Shown here piece after piece: positions 9,303 through 17,248 of a stretch of 64,000 nucleotides of DNA. The notes below the pieces were generated by a model. The model saw only the letters and a program-made list of their open reading frames with translations. It had not been told where the DNA came from and ran no database searches. The first letter of the stretch is position 1, and each line of letters starts with the position of its first letter. Both the position numbers and the translations under genes were made by a program. The DNA lies in NCBI RefSeq assembly GCF_049472675.1, contig NZ_JAPNXM010000011.1, forward strand, positions 1 through 64,000, written 5' to 3'. This DNA comes from Deferribacter thermophilus (GTDB lineage Bacteria > Chrysiogenota > Deferribacteres > Deferribacterales > Deferribacteraceae).

Positions 9303-9998
9303 ATGATTAGAAAGTTTTTTAAAAAATTTAGATATAATAAAACAAATTCTAAAAATGACCCACTTGCCGTATATATAAAGAATCTTATTTCCAGTGTTAA
9401 CAATGAAAAAATTTTTAATATGAAAATTGATGAGGCTAAATATTGTGTTATTGACACAGAAACAACTGGCTTAGATCTTAAGACTGCAAAATTAATTAAT
9501 ATTGCAGCTGTGAAAGTGGTTGGTTTTAAAATAGTTGACTTTTATGATGTTTTTATAAATCCAGGTATTTCCATTCCAGAAGATTCAATCAAATGGCACG
9601 GAATTACAGATGACATTGTAAAAGATAAACCGACTGCTGCTGAAATTTTACCAGATTTTTTAAAATTCATTAAAGACTCTGTGATTGTGGGGCATCATGT
9701 AAATTTTGATCTGGAAATGCTTAATAAAGAGCTTAGAGAAAATTTTAACTCTGAAATTAAAAATATATGGATTGATACAATGTTTGTTTATTCAAAAAAT
9801 ATTTTGTGTAGAGATGATCATGTAAGTCTCGATTTTTTGCTTGAAAAATACAATGTTAAATGTATTGGAAGACATACTGCTTTAGGTGATGCTTTAGCAA
9901 CTGCTGAGGTTTTTAATAAGCTTGTTGTTAAGCTCAAAGATAAATTTAGAACAGTTAGTGACTTGTACAGATCACAATTTATAGATCCCATTACATAG
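9303..9998 (+). CDS. DnaQ-like 3'-5' exonuclease (DEDDh)
   Basis: This 231-residue protein has all DEDDh exonuclease motifs: Exo I as DTETTGLD at 51-58, Exo II as VGHHVNFDLEML near 130-141, and Exo III as GRHTALGDALATAEVF near 192-207. It resembles stand-alone PolC/DnaQ-type exonucleases used in proofreading or DNA/RNA end trimming. About 40 charged residues precede the fold. It is divergent from yihY and stops three bases before the convergent NFACT gene. Confidence 0.9.
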   Translation: MIRKFFKKFRYNKTNSKNDPLAVYIKNLISSVNNEKIFNMKIDEAKYCVIDTETTGLDLKTAKLINIAAVKVVGFKIVDFYDVFINPGISIPEDSIKWHGITDDIVKDKPTAAEILPDFLKFIKDSVIVGHHVNFDLEMLNKELRENFNSEIKNIWIDTMFVYSKNILCRDDHVSLDFLLEKYNVKCIGRHTALGDALATAEVFNKLVVKLKDKFRTVSDLYRSQFIDPIT

Positions 9999-10000
9999 TA

Positions 10001-11569
10001 TTAATTTTCTATTAATAGTTTCTTTATGTCGTTTTCATCAAAGGGCGGTACATAAATAGTTTTATAATTATTATAAATAACGAACCCTTCTGGTGTATTT
10101 TTTGGTTTTTTAACATATTTCCTCTTTGTATAATCGATGGGTACTTTAAGTTCGTTTTTATATTTTGAGTAGTGCGCAACAATTCTTGCAGCAGTGATAA
10201 TATCCTCATCGGTTATTTCTCCAGTTGCTCTCATGATCAAATGAGCAGATGGTATCTCATGTGCATGAAACCAGTAATCATCTGGGTTTGCAAGTTTGAA
10301 TAAAATAAACTGATTAGATTTACTGTTTTTTCCCACATAAAAGATAGTGTTACCTTTTTTTAGAATCAGATATTTTGGAGCACTTTCATGCTTAATATTT
10401 TTCTTGGTTTTATTAAATAATGAGGAGTATATTTCTTCAATGAAATTTTCATCGTCAGATTCTATGTTAAATATCATTTCATTATAAAAGTTATTCAAAT
10501 CTATTAAATTATTTATTCTTTCTTCTATTATTGGTATTGATCGTTTTAATTTTTCGGCTTTATTATAAAGCTTATTAATTTTGTCAATAATATTGATATT
10601 CTCATCTATAATATAATCTATTTCTTCTATACCATTTTCTGTGTACTTTTTTAATTTAACTTCCCCTTTTTTATCTTTCAAAATGTTTAGATTATTTTTT
10701 AATAAATCAGCTTCCTCTTTGTATTTGCTAAAATTATATGCAAGCTTTAAATCCTCTTTTAGCTTTTTTATCAGATTTTCATTTTTTTTAATCTGTTTTT
10801 CATAATATTTTGTGATTTTTAATTTTTTTGGATATATAGAATCATTGTTCGATTTTTCTAATAAAAAGTCATATAATTTTTCAATTGGTATCAATTTATG
10901 GTAATCTGGAATTTCAAAAGGGATTAATCTTCCGTTTTTATCAATGTAAAAGTATTTACTTTTTAGACTTTCCAAAATTAGTTGTTTTGTTTTATAACAA
11001 TCGTTATTGTTTATTTTTAATAGATTATAAGCGTGTTTTTCTGTAATGCTATAAAATCCTTCAAAATTTTCAAATTTACAATTTTCACTAGTTGTAAGGT
11101 TAAATTTTTTGTTGCTTTTGAAAGGGGTATATAATTTACCATTAGATAATTCTCTGTCAGTATCTATATTGTTGTTATTCCAACAAAAAATTATACGACC
11201 ATTTTCGTTTGTGATTATTACATTACTCATTTTTCCAACTAATTCAAAGATTATTTTGTATTTTATCAATTTACCACTTGGTTTTCTTTTTAATAGTGTT
11301 AAGTAAAATGCTCTATCAAAGCCTTTTTGCTTTATTTCTTTGATGCTAGAATTTGAAAGATATTCTATTCTATTTGTTAGTTTAAATTTTTTATCGGTTA
11401 ATTGTAATGGTATTGGATTGTTTAAATCGATTATTAGTTGCTTTAACTTAGTAGAAGAATAAATATTGAGAATAAACTGGTCTTTGCTGTATTCGCAGCT
11501 GTTAATGCGAGACTTTAGAAGTATTTCATTGTAGTTATATAATAGTTTATAGAGAGTTAGACCATCCAT
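10001..11569 (-). CDS. NFACT family protein (Rqc2/RqcH or FbpA-like)
   Basis: This 522-residue protein has the NFACT order: an N-terminal NFACT-N domain, a central helical and coiled-coil region (about 240-370), and a C-terminal NFACT-R (DUF814) domain. The last has KYLILKKGNTIFYVGKNS near 400 and WFHAHEIPSAHLIMR near 433, then DYTKRKYVKKPKN near 488. Bacterial RqcH binds obstructed 50S subunits and adds alanine tails to stalled nascent chains; others act as adhesins. The soluble architecture favours the ribosome role here. It is the last gene of the PilT operon, one base after pilT. Confidence 0.9.
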   Translation of the reverse strand: MDGLTLYKLLYNYNEILLKSRINSCEYSKDQFILNIYSSTKLKQLIIDLNNPIPLQLTDKKFKLTNRIEYLSNSSIKEIKQKGFDRAFYLTLLKRKPSGKLIKYKIIFELVGKMSNVIITNENGRIIFCWNNNNIDTDRELSNGKLYTPFKSNKKFNLTTSENCKFENFEGFYSITEKHAYNLLKINNNDCYKTKQLILESLKSKYFYIDKNGRLIPFEIPDYHKLIPIEKLYDFLLEKSNNDSIYPKKLKITKYYEKQIKKNENLIKKLKEDLKLAYNFSKYKEEADLLKNNLNILKDKKGEVKLKKYTENGIEEIDYIIDENINIIDKINKLYNKAEKLKRSIPIIEERINNLIDLNNFYNEMIFNIESDDENFIEEIYSSLFNKTKKNIKHESAPKYLILKKGNTIFYVGKNSKSNQFILFKLANPDDYWFHAHEIPSAHLIMRATGEITDEDIITAARIVAHYSKYKNELKVPIDYTKRKYVKKPKNTPEGFVIYNNYKTIYVPPFDENDIKKLLIEN

Positions 11570-12631
11570 TTATTTGTTATTTAAAAATCGCTCAAAGGCT
11601 TTTTTATCGTTTGCTTTTAAATAAGCCTCTTCAGGTGAAACAATTTTTTGCATTACTAAATCCATAATAGCTTGATCCATAAGCTGCATACCTTCCCCTT
11701 TGCCAGTCTGAATTACAGAGGGGATTTGAAATGTTTTACCTTCTCTAATAAGATTAGCAACAGCACTATTTACAAATAAAATTTCCAGTGCAGCAACTCT
11801 ACCTGACTTATCAATTCTTTTTAAGAGCTGCTGAGCTACAACACCCTTTAGTGATTCTGATAGCATAGTTCTTATTTGTGCTTGTTGGCCAGATGGAAAA
11901 GCATCAATAATTCTGTCAACAGTTTTTGCTGCTGAGTTTGTATGAAGTGTTCCAAACACAAGGTGCCCAGTCTCTGCAGCAGTGATAGCTAATTCTATAG
12001 TCTCTAAATCCCTCATTTCTCCAACAAGTATTACATCGGGATCTTCTCTTAATGCTGCTCTTAGGGCAGAAGCAAATGATTCAGTATGATTACCAACTTC
12101 TCGTTGGTTAATGAGGCAACCTTTATTTTCATGAACGAATTCTATAGGGTCTTCAATTGTGAGTATATGGTCATGCCTGTTTCTGTTTATATAGTCTATT
12201 ATTGCGGCTAAAGTGGTTGATTTCCCACTACCTGTAGGCCCAGTAACTAATACTAAACCTCTTGATAATTGAGCAAACTTTAAAATTTGTGGTGGTAATC
12301 CCAAATCTTCTACAGATAATATTTTAGCAGGTATTTGTCTGAAAACTGCACCAATCCCCCGTTTTTGAAAAAAGTAGTTAGCTCTAAATCGGGCAAGCCC
12401 TTTTATCTCATAAGCAAAATCCAAATCTTTTTTTTCTAAAAACTCTTTTTTAGCTTTTTCGTCTATAATTTCAAAAAGTAATGTTCTAAGTAATTCATCA
12501 GTAAGTGTTTGATATTTTATTTCGACTAACTCTCCATGTACCCTCATTAATGGTTTGCAACCTGCACTTAGATGTAGGTCACTTCCACCTTGTTCAATCA
12601 TAAATTTGAAAAAAGCATCAATTTTTGCCAT
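11570..12631 (-). CDS. pilT: Type IV pilus retraction ATPase PilT
   Basis: A hexameric secretion-type ATPase that depolymerises type IV pili at the inner membrane. Visible motifs are the PAS-like N-domain with SDLHLSAG, Walker A GPTGSGKS (about 131-138), the Asp box LTIEDPIEFVH, Walker B DPDVILVGEMRD, the His box ETGHLVFGTLHTNSA, and the C-terminal AIMDLVMQKIVSPEEAYLKA retraction region. The length (353 residues) is normal. I prefer the ATG at 12631 (MAKIDAFF, the usual PilT start) over the in-frame ATG at 12640. It overlaps the preceding PilB-like gene by 14 bases. Confidence 0.95.
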   Translation of the reverse strand: MAKIDAFFKFMIEQGGSDLHLSAGCKPLMRVHGELVEIKYQTLTDELLRTLLFEIIDEKAKKEFLEKKDLDFAYEIKGLARFRANYFFQKRGIGAVFRQIPAKILSVEDLGLPPQILKFAQLSRGLVLVTGPTGSGKSTTLAAIIDYINRNRHDHILTIEDPIEFVHENKGCLINQREVGNHTESFASALRAALREDPDVILVGEMRDLETIELAITAAETGHLVFGTLHTNSAAKTVDRIIDAFPSGQQAQIRTMLSESLKGVVAQQLLKRIDKSGRVAALEILFVNSAVANLIREGKTFQIPSVIQTGKGEGMQLMDQAIMDLVMQKIVSPEEAYLKANDKKAFERFLNNK

Positions 12632-13700
12632 TCTTCTCATCCATTAACTTTATTAATTCTTTTTTATTTATAAAGGTTGAAAGATGAAAAGAATTATAAC
12701 CTAAATTATTACATTTTTCACATCCGTTTCCATTACACTGGCACTTTTCTGGGATAAAACCATCGAAGTAAAATTCATTTTCAAAATTTATAAAATCAGG
12801 TGTTGTAATTAATGATATATTTGTAATGTTGGGAACTTCATTTAAACAGTAATGTGTATATCCAGGTATTATTGTATCAGATTTTAATAAATTATTCTTT
12901 TTGTCAAAAATGTTAGACTTATAAATAATAGATAAATCTTTCAAAACTAAACCGAACTTTGAAACGACTAAAATCTGATTGGTTTCATAGCTGTCGCTTA
13001 CATTTTCTGTAGAAATTGGGTAAACTGATAAAAGTTGTTTGTTATTATTTTCTAAATAGTTATAAATTGTTGAATAACCTAATTCGAAGAAGGAGTTATT
13101 AACTTCGTCTACTAAATCACCTTGGAAAGAAAATTCGTCATATTTTTTTTGTATACCGCAGCCATAAATAAAAATTGATATTTTATTATTGTTTTTAAGA
13201 AAGTCTATTCTATAGAAGAATGTGTCGTTTAACTTTGTAATAAGGGTTTTTAGATGTAGTAAAATCTCAGATTTTGAGTCAAAAATTTTATTTAAAATTT
13301 CTTTAATTTTTTTACCATTTGCTACAGAAATAGATATCTCTTTATTTGTGTATCTCTTTAACTCAGAAATAAGCTCTTCTCTAAATGGATCATCTGTAAC
13401 TATTTTTATTTCAGTTTCAGTTTCATATAAAGGTATAAAATTGTTTTTTATTAAAAGCTCTGAAGGGAAGGTTTTTATATATTGTACATCAAGCTCTTTT
13501 TCATTTAATATTACAAAAGGAAGGCTTAACTGCTTGCTCAGAACATATTCTATGTCATCATCAGTAATTTTCCCTAATTCTACTAAAGCCTCACCTAACC
13601 TAATCTTTTTCTTTTTTTGATATTCTAAACCCTCTTGAAGGTCTTTTTCTGTGATTAATTTATATTCTAGTAATAATTCACCAATATTTTTTCTATTCAT
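12618..13700 (-). CDS. Degenerate PilB/GspE-like protein lacking the ATPase core
   Basis: Residues 1-135 form a clear MshEN/T2SSE N-terminal module: NIGELLLEYKLITEKDLQ and RLGEALVELGKITDDDIEYV, then the PFVILNE and LIKNNFIPLY repeats. The rest (about 140-360) has no Walker A, Asp box, Walker B or His box. Near the C-terminus it keeps DGFIPEKCQC followed by CEKC, recalling the tetracysteine zinc motif of PilB/GspE. It therefore looks like a pseudo-ATPase or regulatory derivative of a pilus extension motor, placed between a TPR gene and pilT. The start is set at ATG 13700 (MNRKNIGE), preceded by GGTG and overlapping the TPR gene. Confidence 0.75.
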   Translation of the reverse strand: MNRKNIGELLLEYKLITEKDLQEGLEYQKKKKIRLGEALVELGKITDDDIEYVLSKQLSLPFVILNEKELDVQYIKTFPSELLIKNNFIPLYETETEIKIVTDDPFREELISELKRYTNKEISISVANGKKIKEILNKIFDSKSEILLHLKTLITKLNDTFFYRIDFLKNNNKISIFIYGCGIQKKYDEFSFQGDLVDEVNNSFFELGYSTIYNYLENNNKQLLSVYPISTENVSDSYETNQILVVSKFGLVLKDLSIIYKSNIFDKKNNLLKSDTIIPGYTHYCLNEVPNITNISLITTPDFINFENEFYFDGFIPEKCQCNGNGCEKCNNLGYNSFHLSTFINKKELIKLMDEKNGKN

Positions 13701-14700
13701 CAAAATCACCAAGCTCTTCAGATATTTTGTCTAATTCGATATTATAAAAAAGGTTTATATCAGATAAAAATGATTCTATAGTTTCATTATAATTTTGTTC
13801 GATTAATTGAATATGTTTTTTTAGTTTATTTTTGCTTACATTATAAAAGCTTGCAATTGTGTTTAATGTGAAATCAGAGTCTGATATACTTATAGTGGTA
13901 AAATATTCACATATTGCTGCTAACATAGTACTATTATTAATAGGGTAGTGATTATCTTGTAAAATTTTTATAAGATCTAACCCTTTTTCAATTTCAAAAT
14001 TAAAATAGCCTCTTATGCACATATTTTCTGTTAGTAAAGTGCCTGCTTTTACAAATGTTAAGTCATGAATATTTCTTAAAAAAGGGATAAGTAATGTTTT
14101 TTTTATCTCTTTTATGTTTAGTTCAATATCAGAAAACTCCTCATAAGCATCAATTAAAACAAAACTTTCTGGATATCTATTTAAGCCGTTTAAGATAATT
14201 TTTTTAGCTATATCAAATTGTTTATTTAAAATATATCCATAAGCATAATCAACAAAAAGCTGTTCATCTACAGAGTTTGTTGATAGCAGTTTTTCGAAAA
14301 TAATTTTTGAATGAGTGATATCACCTATAAATGAATAACAAGAAATCAAAAGTTTTAAAATTTCTGTGCGATTAGGGGATATTTTAAGATGTTTTTTCAT
14401 TAAATTTATTGCTTCAAAAAATCTATTTTCAATAATTAGTATATTTCCAAGATTTACTAATGAATTTATGTTATTGATATTGTATTTTAATGAAATGTTG
14501 TAGTATCTTTTTGAGAGGGGATAATTCCCAGTTTGATAATTGATAATTCCCAATAGCTCATATATTTTTGATTTTTCATTAATAGGTAATGATTCATCCT
14601 TAAGATAAGCTTTTAGTAACTTTTCAGCATGTGGATAATTTTCACTGTTTAAAAGTTTGTTTATCTTATTACTGTAAAAATATTTAACCTTTGTATTCAT
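13693..14700 (-). CDS. TPR protein with a C-terminal helical, possibly HTH, domain
   Basis: This 335-residue protein begins with several tetratricopeptide repeats (about 1-190). Examples are IYELLGIINYQTGNYPLSKR, SLVNLGNILIIENRFFEAIN and LLISCYSFIGDITHSKIIFE. The last 110 residues differ: NSTMLAAICEYFTTISIS followed by TLNTIASFYNVSKNKLKKHI resembles the helix pattern of a cyclin-like repeat or helix-turn-helix, as in TFIIB-type proteins. That similarity is by eye and may be structural coincidence. It is the first gene of the operon with the PilB-like protein, PilT and NFACT, so a scaffold or regulator of pilus function is the likely role. Confidence 0.7.
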   Translation of the reverse strand: MNTKVKYFYSNKINKLLNSENYPHAEKLLKAYLKDESLPINEKSKIYELLGIINYQTGNYPLSKRYYNISLKYNINNINSLVNLGNILIIENRFFEAINLMKKHLKISPNRTEILKLLISCYSFIGDITHSKIIFEKLLSTNSVDEQLFVDYAYGYILNKQFDIAKKIILNGLNRYPESFVLIDAYEEFSDIELNIKEIKKTLLIPFLRNIHDLTFVKAGTLLTENMCIRGYFNFEIEKGLDLIKILQDNHYPINNSTMLAAICEYFTTISISDSDFTLNTIASFYNVSKNKLKKHIQLIEQNYNETIESFLSDINLFYNIELDKISEELGDFDE

Positions 14701-14725
14701 AAAAACCCTTATTTAATTTTATGTT

Positions 14726-14753
14726 ATTATATTTATTTATCGTTTGTTGTCTA
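14726..14753 (-). promoter_or_regulatory. Promoter of the TPR-pilT operon
   Basis: On the minus strand TAGACA (14748-14753) and a perfect TATAAT (14726-14731) are 16 bases apart. The leader to the ATG at 14700 is about 20 bases and contains an AAGGG Shine-Dalgarno. Confidence 0.55.
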
Positions 14754-14918
14754 TATTTTTATTTGTTAAATATAAAAGTTGTTTAATAAGTGATATGTTT
14801 AACATGATTTAATGGTTTTAAAATAAATGATTGCTCATTATAAATATATTATATTTGAGTTAACTTATTGATAGTGTAATAAATCTTGATTATCATAAAA
14901 TTATACATCAAATTTTTC

Positions 14919-14946
14919 TTGACACTTATTTTTTTTTATTTATATT
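14919..14946 (+). promoter_or_regulatory. Promoter of the predicted small RNA
   Basis: A consensus TTGACA (14919-14924) is followed after 16 bases by TATATT (14941-14946). The predicted transcript would begin near 14953, immediately before the first hairpin. No protein-coding frame follows before the terminator. Confidence 0.6.
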
Positions 14947-14952
14947 TAAAAA

Positions 14953-15022
14953 TGATATTTTAAGGACCCTCCTCCCCCCTCCTTAAAATATATGTTTTGC
15001 CAGCCTTTTGGCTGGCTTTTTT
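14953..15022 (+). ncRNA. Predicted small RNA with an anti-Shine-Dalgarno C-rich loop
   Basis: The 360-base gap between the divergent TPR and holin-like genes contains a complete small transcription unit. A good promoter is followed by a perfect 12-bp stem (14955-14966 paired with 14980-14991) closing a 13-base loop, CCCTCCTCCCCCC. A rho-independent terminator (stem 14999-15005/15010-15016, six T) comes next. The RNA would be about 70 nt. Its loop contains CCUCC, the complement of the GGAGG ribosome-binding sites seen before many genes here (for example 18423, 21323, 59945). C-rich loops of this type act as seed regions in sRNAs such as the RsaE/RoxS and CsrR families of other bacteria. Relationship to those is not implied. 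Confidence 0.6.
14999..15022 (+). terminator. Rho-independent terminator of the predicted small RNA
   Basis: GCCAGCC (14999-15005), a TTTT loop and GGCTGGC (15010-15016) make a perfect 7-bp GC-rich stem followed by six T. No plus-strand gene lies upstream within reach, so it must end the small transcript starting near 14953. Confidence 0.85.
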
Positions 15023-15024
15023 AT

Positions 15025-15053
15025 TTGATATTTTTATAAAATAAATTTATAAT
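15025..15053 (+). promoter_or_regulatory. Leaderless promoter of the holin-like gene operon
   Basis: TTGATA (15025-15030), 17 bases, and a perfect TATAAT (15048-15053) end seven bases before the ATG at 15061. The promoter begins three bases after the small-RNA terminator, so the operon has its own start. There is no room for a Shine-Dalgarno sequence. Confidence 0.7.
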
Positions 15054-15060
15054 ATGTGTT

Positions 15061-15438
15061 ATGTATAAGACTAATTTTTTTGTTTATAGAGTTTGTGTAA
15101 ATACGATAGCGATTGGTTTCGCAGCTATTATATTTAAACATATTGTAGTAAGTTCCTTTTTGTCTCTTTTTTTGGGCGCATTGTTATTAACTTTTCTTAA
15201 TTTGGTATTGAAACCTATAATTTTAATATTAACTTTACCTATACAAATTTTATCTTTTGGTTTATTTTATATTATTACAAATGCATTTATGTTAAAACTT
15301 ACATCTGCTATTACTGATGGATTTTACATTGATGGTTTTTGGGCTGCTGTAGGTGGGAGTATTGTGGTAGGAGTTGTTAATTTTATTTTTGATATTTTTG
15401 CTACAAATACAGATATAAGGTTTTTCGAATGGAAATAA
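15061..15438 (+). CDS. Phage holin family membrane protein (PF04020-like)
   Basis: This 125-residue protein has four predicted membrane helices and the family signature: ALLLTFLNLVLKPIILILTLPIQILSFGLFYIITNAFML, followed by WAAVGGSIVVGVVNFI. Despite the holin name, chromosomal members of this superfamily IV type are not linked to prophages and their role is unknown. It opens an operon that ends in the lptF and lptG permeases, so a cell-envelope role is plausible. The ATG follows a consensus promoter by seven bases. Confidence 0.82.
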   Translation: MYKTNFFVYRVCVNTIAIGFAAIIFKHIVVSSFLSLFLGALLLTFLNLVLKPIILILTLPIQILSFGLFYIITNAFMLKLTSAITDGFYIDGFWAAVGGSIVVGVVNFIFDIFATNTDIRFFEWK

Positions 15439-15932
15439 CAGAAATTAAAGAGGATTTGGAAAAGTTTGAAAATCTTATAAAAATGTATAATTTTGAGTTT
15501 CAAAATTATTTTTTAGGCCATATGAAATTTCCCCCAGTGGTAAGAGAAAGAGAAATAAATAAAATTATTAAAAAGTATAATATTAATCAGATAACAAATG
15601 CCACTTTAAGATTTAGATTTAACAATTTAGTTGCAAGGTTTTTGGTGTATCGAGAAAAATGGAATAAAAAATTAATGGAGCAAGAGGGGGTTAAAAAACC
15701 GCCTACAAAAATATACAACAAAACGACATATATACATGACAGAGAGTATGATATTGAAAAAGAAATTGAAAAAGAGCTTGCAAAACTGCCAGATTCTTAT
15801 AATAAAGAAAAAATTAAATCTGCTATCAAGCAGAAAATTAATAGTTTAAAAAGCAAAAGGATTGAAAATATTGAAGTTAAAATAAAAGATGTTAATGGGA
15901 AGCCAAAACTGTTAATAAGGCAAAAGAAATGA
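15429..15932 (+). CDS. MXAN_5187-like conserved protein of unknown function
   Basis: This 167-residue, highly charged and mostly helical protein has a signature seen in the MXAN_5187 C-terminal domain family: EFQNYFLGHMKFPPVVRERE near 21-40, followed by NATLRFRFNNLVARFLVYREKWNK near 55-78. The function is unknown. The C-terminal part (KPKLLIRQKK) is basic. It overlaps the preceding holin-like gene by ten bases and the following gene by four, so it is translated within the envelope operon. Confidence 0.6.
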   Translation: MEITEIKEDLEKFENLIKMYNFEFQNYFLGHMKFPPVVREREINKIIKKYNINQITNATLRFRFNNLVARFLVYREKWNKKLMEQEGVKKPPTKIYNKTTYIHDREYDIEKEIEKELAKLPDSYNKEKIKSAIKQKINSLKSKRIENIEVKIKDVNGKPKLLIRQKK

Positions 15933-16216
15933 AAAAGAAATTATATAGAATAACTTTTTTGAATGATAGAAAAGAGATAATGACTATTCATGCCAGTAAT
16001 GTTAATACTTCATCTTTTTTAGGGTTAATTGAAGTATCAGATATCGTATTTCTTGATACATCAGAAATACTTTTTACCCCTAATGATGATAAGGTAAAAA
16101 ATGAATTTAAAGATGTAGAAAGGACTTTTATCCCCATTAACTACATTGTTAGAATAGATGAAATTATTCTTGAAAAAGAAACTCCTGTAATTAGACTTTA
16201 TAAAAATGATTCATGA
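15929..16216 (+). CDS. DUF1820-like small protein
   Basis: This 95-residue protein is predicted to be a small beta-rich domain. LYRITFLNDRKEIMTIHASNV, a central GLIEVSDIVFLDTSEILFTP and the ending ERTFIPINYIVRIDEI match the DUF1820 pattern. No catalytic residues are evident. It overlaps the next gene, lptF, by an ATGA junction at 16213, so the pair is translationally coupled. The function is unknown. Confidence 0.6.
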   Translation: MKKKLYRITFLNDRKEIMTIHASNVNTSSFLGLIEVSDIVFLDTSEILFTPNDDKVKNEFKDVERTFIPINYIVRIDEIILEKETPVIRLYKNDS

Positions 16217-17247
16217 AAATTATAGAAAGATATATTCTCAAAGAATTAGTTCCTGTTTACACTTTAGGTAATATTTTCTTTATATTCCTATTATTGTTAG
16301 ATAAAATTGTTGATTTATCAGAATTGGTGCTATCTAAAAGCGTGCCATTTTTTTTTATTATTGAGCTGATAGTTGCTTATTTACCATCATTTTTGATTAT
16401 AACTTTACCAACATCTGCACTGCTATCATCTCTTATTGTATATGGTAGGCTGTCAGACGATTCAGAATTGATAGCAATGAAATCACTTTCTGCGAAAAAG
16501 TTTAGCTTATATTTCCCTGCTTTATCATTAGGAATTATATCTTTTGTTTTCGCTATTGTAATTAGTTTGTATTTAATGCCAAAAGGGAATGATTTTGCTA
16601 TCAAAAAATTATTAGATATTTCAAAATTTGTTTCAATAAATGATTTTAAAGAAAATGAACTGTATACTGAGATACCTGGATTTGTTCTATTTACAGAAAA
16701 TAAGCTAGATAAAAATAGGTTTAAAAATCTTATCATTATTAATAAAAAAGAAAATATTATTATTAATGCTAAAGATGGTGAAATACTCAACTCTGCTGAA
16801 GGTAGTCTGATCTTTGATTTGCACAATGGGGTTTTGGTTAGAGTTGGGAAGGAGACCCCTTCTAAAGTGGAGTTTAAAAACTTTGCTGTAAATATTCCTG
16901 TTTCTTCATTTAAAAATATTAAAGTAAGAGATGAAAGGGTAATGGATATAAAAAGTTTGGTAAAAAATTTAATAAAAGATAAAATATATCAATTTGAATT
17001 ATCTAAGAGATTCTCAATACCTTTTGCTTCTATAATAATGGCTTTATTTGGTGCAGTACTTGGTTCTTTTTTTCACAGAGGGGGAAAAGCTTTCGGACTG
17101 ACTTTGTCAATTGTTATTGTCTTAATTTATAATACAATATTAATTTTTTCACAAAATATGCTAAATGTGATTAACCCTTATGTTTCTGCCTGGGTAGCAA
17201 ATATAATTTTTTCATTTATGTTGATATATTTTTACAGAAGGGTATAG
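16213..17247 (+). CDS. lptF: LPS export permease LptF/LptG family (first, LptF-like)
   Basis: This 344-residue inner-membrane permease has the family layout of three N-terminal helices, a periplasmic beta-jellyroll (about 130-240) and three C-terminal helices. Recognisable segments are IIERYILKELVPVYTLGNIFF at the start, YGRLSDDSELIAMKSLSAK (the cytoplasmic coupling helix that contacts LptB), and FELSKRFSIPFASIIMALFGAVLGSFF. With LptG and LptB2 it extracts lipopolysaccharide from the inner membrane. It lies two bases before the lptG start. The LptF/LptG distinction rests on order. Confidence 0.9.
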   Translation: MKIIERYILKELVPVYTLGNIFFIFLLLLDKIVDLSELVLSKSVPFFFIIELIVAYLPSFLIITLPTSALLSSLIVYGRLSDDSELIAMKSLSAKKFSLYFPALSLGIISFVFAIVISLYLMPKGNDFAIKKLLDISKFVSINDFKENELYTEIPGFVLFTENKLDKNRFKNLIIINKKENIIINAKDGEILNSAEGSLIFDLHNGVLVRVGKETPSKVEFKNFAVNIPVSSFKNIKVRDERVMDIKSLVKNLIKDKIYQFELSKRFSIPFASIIMALFGAVLGSFFHRGGKAFGLTLSIVIVLIYNTILIFSQNMLNVINPYVSAWVANIIFSFMLIYFYRRV

Positions 17248-17248
17248 T

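Noticed and set aside
14967..14979. C-rich tract considered as a sequencing artefact
   Set aside because: It lies exactly in the loop of a perfect 12-bp stem between a promoter and a terminator, which fits a real RNA better than chance.
15061..15438. Holin-like gene considered as evidence for a prophage
   Set aside because: No phage structural, integrase or lysis genes are near. Members of this four-helix family are common on bacterial chromosomes outside prophages.
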